From positions 1 to 64,000 of the forward strand of contig JAHQIW010003944.1 in NCBI GenBank assembly GCA_019055375.1: DNA of 64,000 nucleotides, written 5' to 3'. This DNA is from Parelaphostrongylus tenuis (taxonomy: Eukaryota > Nematoda > Chromadorea > Rhabditida > Metastrongylidae). Position 1 is the stretch's first letter. Every line of letters starts with the position of its first letter. Of this stretch, positions 55,941 through 64,000 are shown piece by piece. The translations under genes were made by a program, and so were the position numbers. The notes under the pieces are model-generated. The model saw nothing but the letters and a program-made list of their open reading frames with translations, was not told where the DNA came from and ran no database searches.

Positions 55941-58900
55941 GTCGTATACTCACATATCACAGCATACAAGCTAGTACATACTACGCACCGGTGATCTTTT
56001 CTCTACACTCCTTTCAGAGTCTAAAGTTAGACCCGTGATACGCTTTATATACATGCACAAAATTAGAATAATGTCACACCCTAGTGCATCTCACGAGAAA
56101 GCAGCGCTAACTTGATGGAGTCCTGTAATCAGAGAGCACTTTCGGAGTATGAGTCTAATGAATGAAGATAGAGTTTTATAGAGGCACAGTTGAGCTTTAT
56201 TCAACTCATGCTGGTTAATGAGCTATTAAATGACTGATGCAGATGTGACGATGCAAGATTTAGCAACAATTCGAGATGTCTTCTCTCTATCAGATAATTG
56301 TGAATGTAAAAGTTTTGGTTTGATGTTTTAATTGACACTGTTTAAGTGATGTTTGAACTCTTTATCATTTCTGATGTGTTTCTCAAAAGGTAAACTCACA
56401 AATTCCGTCCTGTATTCACTCTGGAAATACAGCTGCCTCTGTTAATAACAACCACCGGGAATGTTAAGCTGTTCCTTTTGTGGCTTGTAAACGTAATAGT
56501 CTACCTGAAAATTTTACACGTGCATATTTCTTACCCTTCTATTTCTAAATAGCTTTGTTGAGCTCTGAATAAGATAATTTGACTAGGTACGATATTTGTC
56601 GGATTTTTATGAGCTTTTGTAAGCCTTCATAGTAACTATGAGCTGATGAGGAGAATACTATCTAATGACACTTCTACGCAAGGAATAAGCATGAGAAATA
56701 GACTTACGTCAGATTAATCGGATACAATGAGGAAATTACAGCTTTATTTCTCATGCGTCTGTTCTAAAATAATTTCACGGTGTTGTACTTCTAGGCATCA
56801 CTGTCCACTTTTTTAAAGTAAAATGGATTATAAAATAAATTGGAGATTTTGACCAATTTTGTTAAAAAATATTTTGCCTATTAGGAAATTCTGAGAAATT
56901 TACGCGCAATAATGTCATTGAAAATTTTTACAAAATATCGGTACAGATAGTCAATATCTTTTCTTATTCAAAGTTTTGAAGATGTTATTGAATCCTTCAT
57001 TCGATCTGCTTATTTTTTGTTCTCAGTCGAACAAAAAACGCTCTTTGCGATGAAAAAACGTATGGTGAGGTCGAGTCATTTCACTAAGCTGAGAGTCCTG
57101 TTTGAAAGGAAATTGCTAGCACGCCACTACATTCGCGCAGTAATTCACTCCAGATGTCAGCGCTTAAGCTGTATACTATAAAAGAAATTGACATTTAAAA
57201 AAGATCGAGAAAGGAATTTTGTAGGAATTGAATGTTACTGCTCAATAATTTAGCGAGGCGACACTCATACCCTTAGCGCTGTTGCTTTGAAGGAGTTGGA
57301 CAATCAAGGTGTACATCAATCATTGTACTCTCAGATTGCTTCACAAATCAATGAGTTTTTATCGAGCTTTCGATAATTTTGCGTACGGGTAACTAATTAT
57401 AAGAGAAATCGGTTGCGAGACCGGATCCAGCGACTTAATCACACCTGGAATTTCTAAGCAGCTGAGGTAAATAGATTTGTTTCTGAATAGATGACGTGTG
57501 CAGATATCAGGAATTTTGATTATAGAAGACTGTTTATTCGAAAATGATGTTTGACAGCTTTAAAATACATCTTGATATTTCTCTTTACTTTTTGAATCTG
57601 GATTGAGCTGCTGCATTGTCTTCCATAATTTTGATCTATGGAATGAATTATGGAGCTGAAAATTGCTGGAAACGTCAAACGTGCTGGGCAATGCGGCATA
57701 AGATCTCTCTTGTGTCTAGTGTGCTTCTCTCAAAGCACTGACTTTATTAGTGTTCTGCTTGTTTTCTTCTCTTGGGGTACATCGATTACATTGCTGTAAA
57801 TCTTACTAGATTTCAGCCTGAAATTCCAAGATATCGGCTTTCATATGTGAGACATTACCCGACAATCAAATTTTGCCTAGGTTACTCCAATAGCAATGCT
57901 GCTCTTTACGAGAGAATATGGAAAATTACGTTATTGTCCCATGCTACCAAAGCGCTAACCAGTAAAATACTTGTGACTGAAGAAACATTTACGCAATAGT
58001 TAGGAATTATCATACCCTCTTATGGACCCTCAACTCATTACTCCATATCAAGTCTTTAGATCTTTGAGCACGACCTATTATTCTCATATTTAGTTTGTAG
58101 GCAGAAGAATGGGGAATTAACATGAGGCAGTGTATGAAAATAGTACAAAATCTGTATCTCTATTCGAATGGCTTGCATATTCAAAGCTTGCACCAGAAAG
58201 AAGCGTGATTCTTCTGAAGATACTGATGGTTATCCGTTAGAATGCGTTAGTGGGAAGTACAATATAATAACCTCTTTGGCCTTGTTATGAAGGCGTGTGT
58301 TCAGATGGTAGATGAGCTTTGCAATATTTCTCTCATCTGTTATAGGCTGTCATAAGATATTTGAATGTATCATCATCACTACTTGAACTTTTTCATTTGC
58401 TTTCCTGCCAAGATTGTGTACGTGCGACCGACTGTAGGTACTGTTTACACAATGATTCTACGAAAAACTTTAACGTCTTCATGGCTGATTAGTTTCATTG
58501 CCGAACTTCCATCTCCGGCGTTGATTTTTTGAATACACTGGAAGATCTCCCTAAAGTAGGATTTTTCGGCCCTGATAAGGATGTGTACCTGAGAGGTCAC
58601 TTATGAATTTACTAATGGCAAGACCCACCGCAACTTTGATATGATGAATGTGGGTGCAAAATCTCAAACTTTGTCGAAATCGTGATTGTCACATATGCAT
58701 CTGGTAATCCAGAAAACTTTAGCGCGTCTGTATCAAGGCTTCTCAACATAGATAATCGCACAAAATTGGCAACCTTACGTTTTATCAAGACGAATCACTG
58801 ATCACATTTGTAACACACCTATTCGTTGTAAATATAAGTTGAGTTAATGTTTGATTAATGGGTTTTGTCGTCACAGTTTTAGTCTGATAATGATATAACA

Positions 58901-59808
58901 TGTTTTAGGACGTTTTGCAAGTTTGAATAAGTGCTATACAGAAGCCTATTTCGTATCCCAGGGCTCGTCAGTAGCACACTCATTCGGCTCAACCGATCCC
59001 TACAGCTATACTCCTCTATAAAGGAATCTACGCCGAATAAGAAATCAGCGCAAGTCAGTTGACAGATTCCCTCAACATGCAGTGACCAGCAGTCGAGCTT
59101 GTGACTAGTGAAATAAATCGTACCTTTTGTTCGACCGCTTCCTTTTATAGACGCTCAGAAACAATTTTGATATTATTATCGACTATTATAGTTTTAAGCG
59201 AGGTCTGTAAAAAGCGGCTGAATAAAGAGATACTAAATTTTTTTTCTGAAGCAGGCTTAATGACTCAATAGATGTCTATCCAACTAGTCCGTGGTTTCCG
59301 GGCGCGATGGATGGCAAGAACGATTCATTAGAGTTTTATGAACACGAAAACGTGGGAGTATAAGAGAATCTTGTAGCATGAAGAGATAAAGAGAGATCCA
59401 GAAAGATCGCTGGAACGGCGAAAAACTTTATTCAAATTACGCGCGCCGCTTTGAATTGTGGTTCTAGCGCAACTTCATGGGACCATCTTCAGTGAGGTGA
59501 ATTTTCTTATTGATAGACACCATTGCTCTATCTGACCGCTGCGCGTGGTCGCCAAGCCGTGCCATATTGATTGAAACTACTTCGACGCGCGCGTACATAC
59601 TCCGAAATAATGTCATCAACTGGGGATCATCGCCATAATTCTGTGGAGGTTTGCGGATTTTTTCATAATTTTCCACAGATCTTCTGAAGATTTCTTTTCC
59701 TTGTTTATTGCCTTTTTGCAGTGTTTTGATGATTCAAATACACTTAAGAGAATTGAGTGGTGAGCAAAAATTTAACCTCAGACGAGAGTTGACCCCGCGT
59801 TTTTTAAG
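55941..59808. repeat. 3.9-kb segmental duplication, copy 2
   Basis: Direct-orientation partner of 47158-51035, separated from it by about 4.9 kb. Flanks outside the boundaries are unrelated (left edge at GTCGTA.ACTCACATATCACAG, right edge after TGAGCAAAAA). Small indels distinguish the copies, for example a shorter stretch near 57853 that restores a plus-strand frame (57772-57999) broken in copy 1. A family C element lies at 58890-59230. Confidence 0.9.
59464..59676 (-). pseudogene. Exon-like frame in duplication copy 2, product unknown
   Basis: A 70-codon ATG frame: MENYEKIRKPPQNYGDDPQ, FRSMYARVEVVSINMARLGD, MVSINKKIHLTEDG, ending MKLR. The homologous stretch in copy 1 (about 50719-50900) is frameshifted and in the third copy (about 35030-35190) is broken by stops, though MARxG and MVSI remain readable. 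A second frame over the upstream half (KKAINKEKKSSEDLWKI) is shared too, so the original reading frame is uncertain. Confidence 0.35.
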
Positions 59809-60231
59809 TGTTTGTCGTTTGTACTTTGAAAAAGGAGTGTGATGATGCAGCTAATCCGTATAAAAATTCATCACAAAATTCACAAATGTGCAATTTTTTT
59901 ACTTGTTTTTTAAGCGATGCTGCTGTGTTCTTGATTGAACTCTATAGTGTTCATTAACGTTTTTATCAAAAATGCCTAGAGAAAATGAAGCACTTTATTT
60001 GCCACTGTGCCAACGCCGAGAAATGAGTTGACACTCCACACTAGAAATTAGTGAAATCACCCAGTTCTTTTCAGTATCTGACGAGAGATGAAGAAGCTAT
60101 CCCTTTATAAAAGCTACAAAAAAGTCATGTTTTGAAGTCGTTGCAGAGAGAAAATATTTGTGTTTTACACGCGCACATTTCTCACAGAACGGAGCTGTTT
60201 TCTCAACTTATAAGTAAACGTTCGATAGATT

Positions 60232-60449
60232 AAGTATTATTCATTCGAACGGTGTGCTTATTTTCTCGAAATACCATTTAGCAGTGTGGCAGGAAAAATA
60301 AGATTGAGCTTCGCACACTCGGGCTTTGTCTTTCTGCTAAAGTGTAGGCTGGGAATAGGCAGAGATGGGGAGCTAGGAGATGCTGGCCTTCGATTTTATA
60401 CAGCTATCGATCGACAGATCGCGTTCAGGCGCTGCATCTCTAGAATGTG
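60232..60449 (+). CDS. Candidate exon without ATG, product unknown
   Basis: Open for 73 codons after a TTCGATAG acceptor to a TGA at 60450. It contains YYSFERCAYFLEIPFSSVAG, KIRLSFAHSGFVFLLKCRLG and AGLRFYTAIDRQIAFRR. No donor before the stop is clearly good. A possible next exon ends at an AAG/GTATGT donor (60508). A separate 69-codon ATG frame (60754-60963: SKSKSEVIKTEGKTLGFWKG) follows on the same strand. Confidence 0.23.
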
Positions 60450-61224
60450 ATTTCTGTTAATTAATTTGAGATTTCCTCTCCGCTTCGAAGGAAACTCTAA
60501 ACGAAAGGTATGTAGCACTACAATACCTCCTCTATACGATCGTATGCTGTTCATGCTTCCAGCGAGGTAGTAGTGAAAACATGCAGCCGGTGTAAAACAT
60601 ATTTTATCTTGAATGATAAAGCCTTATAAAAGGGACTTTTAAAAACAAAGGAACATAACACTCTCATGAAAAGTTCTTGTCCGGCAAAAGGGGTCTCCTC
60701 TTTGTTTAACGGCAGATAACAGAAAAAAATTAGACAGCCTATAACAAGAAAAAATGGTGGTAGGTAACTCCAAGTCGAAGAGTGAGGTGATCAAAACAGA
60801 AGGAAAAACCCTTGGCTTTTGGAAAGGTGGGGCTGGTATCATACAAGGGCACTTCATTTTCACACGGGTGCTATCATTAGATGCTTGGAATAGGATCAAA
60901 TTTGAAATAAAAACATATCATAAGAAAAATCTGGAAGTTTGTATTCAGAAACAAAGTTTTTGATGTTTTAATCAAAAGTTTTCATCTTCATGCATATATT
61001 TTTAACAAAGTGGACTCATTTAAGCGAGTTTATCATGTCACAAGTTCACTGAGCATTTATTCGTTAAGAAAATTGACTGAGACGATAAAATTCTGAAGAG
61101 TATAGTCAGCACTTCCCTACAAAATAGTCATTTACTTCGTATGCATTTTTTCAAGAGTGAAACTTTCTGTTTTATGTGACTTGTTGAATATGAATGTAGG
61201 TTTACAAAGTATCCACCTCTGCTA

Positions 61225-61410
61225 ACAAGATAACATGTTTGAGCCTGTTATGAGGTGTGATGGGAGCATGCAGTGCTAGTCAAGCGCCTGCTTCGTCCTT
61301 CCGGAATCCTCAGTTGCACAGTCTCTCTTGGTTTTGAGGAGTGCAGAAGGACGAAACAAGAACCGTTCTAGCCCTGTATAAGTGCTCTTACCAAACCTCA
61401 CAAACCAAAA
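61225..61410. repeat. Dispersed repeat family C, fragment
   Basis: GTTTGAGCCTGTTATGAGGTGTGATGG, the GTCAAGCGCCTGCTTCGTCC block and GGAATCCTCAGTTGCACAGTC. Confidence 0.65.
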
Positions 61411-61427
61411 GCACACTCAACCATTGC

Positions 61428-61650
61428 TTCACGGTTGGCTGTTAACAGATTATGCGTTGTAGCGTAGAAGGAGCGGTGGGCAAAACGAGCGTCTGTGGTG
61501 CAACGGTTCAGCACACACTGCCGGAAAGAGTGATATCTGGGTTTGGATCCTGGCTAACGCAAGTGTCTTGCACACTCTACATTATTGGGTCTATTGCAAC
61601 ATCATACCACCGCAATAACCGGCCAAATAATATGAATTCAGACTCAAGCA
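61428..61650 (+). mobile_element. tRNA-Gly retroposon, right half
   Basis: Centre (cggttggctgttaacagattatgcgttgtagcgtag), A box tctgtggtgcaacggttcagc, B box gggtttggatcctgg, tail attgggtctattgcaacatcataccaccgc, and the family end ccaaataatatgaattcagac. Confidence 0.75.
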
Positions 61651-61980
61651 TGTCATCATAGCATCAGATTATCAATATTTTTGAGCGACATCTGAATCAG
61701 CGGTTGCGGGTGCGGTGTGATTCATTTTTCAGCCGCTAGCACTCGACTGTGGCCGCTGTAAGTCGAGGAATTTTACAACCTGACTTGCAGAAAACGGGTA
61801 TTTCTTCAGGAGATCGGCTGAACCTAGAGAGACAGTGCTACTGAGCAGTCCGGATGGGCGAAACAAGCGCCTGTCTAGCACTGTCTGGCTGCGCTTATCA
61901 GACCTCACAACAGGCTCAAAAATGCTATCAGTTATAAGATTATCAATGTTTTGAGCGAGGTCCACATAAATAGTCGAGGG
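61650..61980. repeat. Dispersed repeat family C, complete foldback copy
   Basis: Both ends carry the motif AGATTATCAATRTTTTTGAGCGA (61664 and 61938). The inside holds GAGATCGGCTGAACC, CTACTGAGCAGTCC, GGGCGAAACAAGCGCCTGTC and CAGACCTCACAACAGGCTCAAAAA in order. Confidence 0.75.
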
Positions 61981-61989
61981 TAGGGTATA

Positions 61990-62460
61990 ACCAAGTCTGT
62001 CTTCTAATCACTGGATTTTGTCCGTCATGGGAACAACAGAACTCCGTCGATGGGAGTCAAATGAAGGACTGCCGTAATAATGAACAATGTGGGTCGTTAT
62101 GTTCTATCTTTGTTAGAGAGATTGTGCTAATGCATGTGTACGAAGTGAGAATTTACCATTTGGTGCATTTTACATGCCATGGGCATAGAGTTTCGTGTGC
62201 TTTTTTGCAGAAATTTCCTTCACTTGCTTGAATACAAAAATCGGCGAACTCCGCTAATGTTCGAATGATTTTTGGAGAAGAATTTGCTGAGAAAATTTCT
62301 TTTCCGTGATACCCTATTTTTCGTTCAGAAGCGCGTCGCATTACTAGCGCGGTCCATGTTGGTGCATTATCACTACACATGGTCGATCCTTGTCACGCCA
62401 ATGTGAAATTTCTTTGTGAAGGCAGTTCATCAAAGAGTCCACGCTATTTAAAGCACTGGA
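61990..62460. repeat. Dispersed repeat family G, copy 2
   Basis: Same orientation as 41500-41990. The minus-strand frame 62153-62380 (MCSDNAPTWTALVMRRA, then SPKIIRTLAEFADFC) is more open than in copy 1. Confidence 0.55.
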
Positions 62461-62949
62461 TGAAATCATGGCAAGCTTCATTCTGTTTTAGGCTACATGG
62501 CTTACCCGTATTACAGAGAGAGAGACGGACAGGTTAATTTCACAATTTAGGAAGATTTTCAACTGAAATATCTTCTTCTACTTCTACTGAATACTTCTTT
62601 TGCATGCCACCGTTTCGTAAGTTCATGAAAACCTTCATTCATGTGGACTACCATAATCCAATATTCTGACTGTCCTCGAAGGAATATCTTAAGTGAACGG
62701 ATTTTTTACAAAGTTCTTTCGAAGATTATGCAGTGTTAAACCGCAAACCGTAATTCTTTTTTTTTTAAAACAAAAATGTTTTCAGATTTTTTGTAATTTT
62801 ATGTTCCAATCGACTACTAAAAGTTCAGAAGGAAAATATTCGTTCAGAAATAAGGCTTCTTGGGAAAACTCTTTCCGGTAATAGAAAAGGTATCAAATTT
62901 TATCATAACAACCTCGTGCTCTGACTTATCAAGGAATTTCTTAACTGCC
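62461..62949. other. No feature seen
   Basis: AT-rich; short frames only. Confidence 0.4.
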
Positions 62950-63240
62950 TTCGTAACATACCCAATAATGTAGAGTAGTGCGCACAAACGTTTGCTTCAG
63001 TTGGGATTCGAACCCGCATTCACTCTATCTGGAAGCGCTTGCCGAACCGTAGCACTACCGACTCTTCTGGTGCGTCAGATCGGTAGTGCAACTGTTGGGC
63101 ACGCGCTCCTGGACACAGTGAAAAGCGGGTTCGAGTCCCAACTGAAGCCAACGTTTTTGCATTATTGGGTACATTGTAACATGATAACAGCGCAAGTGGC
63201 GGCCAAATAAGATGAATTTTGATTGATTATTGATATATTA
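62950..63240. mobile_element. tRNA-Gly-type foldback element with short loop
   Basis: Left: cccaataatgtagagtag, inverted B box ttgggattcgaacccgc and inverted A box gtagcactaccgac (62963-63063). Right: gatcggtagtgcaactgttgggc and gggttcgagtcccaactgaagcc (63081-63152), then the family tail gcaagtggcggccaaataagatgaatt. The loop is about 20 bp. Confidence 0.8.
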
Positions 63241-64000
63241 AAACCTTTGTAACAGTGTTTTCTGGATGTCGCACAATATAAAATTTTAATCGAATTATAC
63301 TACCACTTGGCGATCAAAATGTTCACCTTATACTACCACCAGTTCAAAATAAGAAGGATTTGAGGGTTCCAAGTGCAAGTCAACTCTTTGGGGACGCATT
63401 GCATTCTTTCGAATGCACAAATGCTCAGTTCAGTTTCTTCATTGGATAGAAAAAATGTTTCGAAGCTTTGAAAATCTTTTGACAGCTGAGAAACGGCAAT
63501 TACAACAGTGTCACTCGTTTCTGAGAAGATCTTTTTGTGAGTTGTAGCAACAAAATTACTATCAAATTTCGCACTCGATTTTATTCGTTTAGATCAGGTG
63601 GTGTTTTTAGACAGATTTTTTCAATGTTCTCATTGTTAGTCAATAGTTCTAATCTCGACAAATCTGAACAACGTTCAGTTTTCGAAGGGCTTAATTTAGC
63701 TTTTCAAGAGCAAAGAAGACTGCGTTTGAACCTCCGAGTTTACTCACCAATATGGGATATATTGCATCAAAAGCAAATAAGTGTGTACAGAAAACGATAA
63801 AGTCGCATAGCAACACAAAAACGGCTTTTCTGGACTGGTAAGAAAAGCGCTAGTTGAATAGCGTGTACAGTCACACATTCTTGGTGGTATTCACTCGAGT
63901 GCTGCTCAATGAAGAAGGAAAGAAATGGAGGTTCGCCTCTTTACACAAGTGCATCGCAAAATCATTCCTCTAGTGATTTGAGAATTTTAAGATATTTTTC
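63241..64000 (+). other. Unassigned end of window with one ORF
   Basis: An 87-codon frame (63537-63800, GTG-started) is protein-like in its second half: MFSLLVNSSNLDKSEQRSVF, NLAFQEQRRLRLNLRVYSP, ending SVYRKR. An acceptor-like TTTAGACAG lies near 63616. It may be an exon of a gene continuing beyond the window; no family is recognised. Confidence 0.25.

Overview
The window looks like nuclear DNA of a nematode, most likely a clade V strongylid of hookworm type. This is inferred from the AT-rich, repeat-dense sequence, possible exons of 50-200 bp with short introns ending in TTTCAG-like acceptors, an RTE-type LINE tail, several mariner remnants, a Penelope-like GIY-YIG fragment, tRNA-derived retroposons and TTAGGC-like units. 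There is no bacterial operon structure, no rRNA, no CRISPR array and no intact long ORF. No gene can be named with certainty. All coding calls are exon chains built by eye from open frames, splice sites and phase agreement.

Layout. 1-7.9 kb: possible exons on the minus strand (best chain 225-958) and a purine-rich stretch with a plus-strand ORF pair. 7.97-12.3 kb: a decayed copy of a gene-like segment whose cleaner, inverted copy lies at 51.0-52.7 kb; the decayed copy is split by two insertions. 12.6-18.4 kb: short ORFs, an RTE LINE tail, a Penelope-like remnant, foldback retroposons, a mariner remnant and the best plus-strand gene model (17558-18427). 18.4-33 kb: mostly unassigned, with SINEs, a second and third mariner remnant and minus-strand models at 24.8-25.6 and 30.8-31.2 kb. 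33.5-46.5 kb: dispersed repeats, foldbacks, a fourth mariner remnant and simple repeats. 47.16-51.04 kb and 55.94-59.81 kb: a 3.9-kb direct segmental duplication, with a more diverged relative at 33.8-35.4 kb. 53.07-54.12 kb: a five-exon minus-strand model. 60-64 kb: weak plus-strand frames plus repeats.

The clearest unusual feature is a family of foldback elements whose two arms carry tRNA-Gly-like sequences in head-to-head inverted orientation. One copy (16063-16393) is bounded by a 13-14 bp direct repeat, which suggests retroposition rather than a cut-and-paste foldback transposon. At least eight copies occur in 64 kb. Nothing shows the genes working together; the window reads as a gene-poor region shaped by transposition, duplication and decay.
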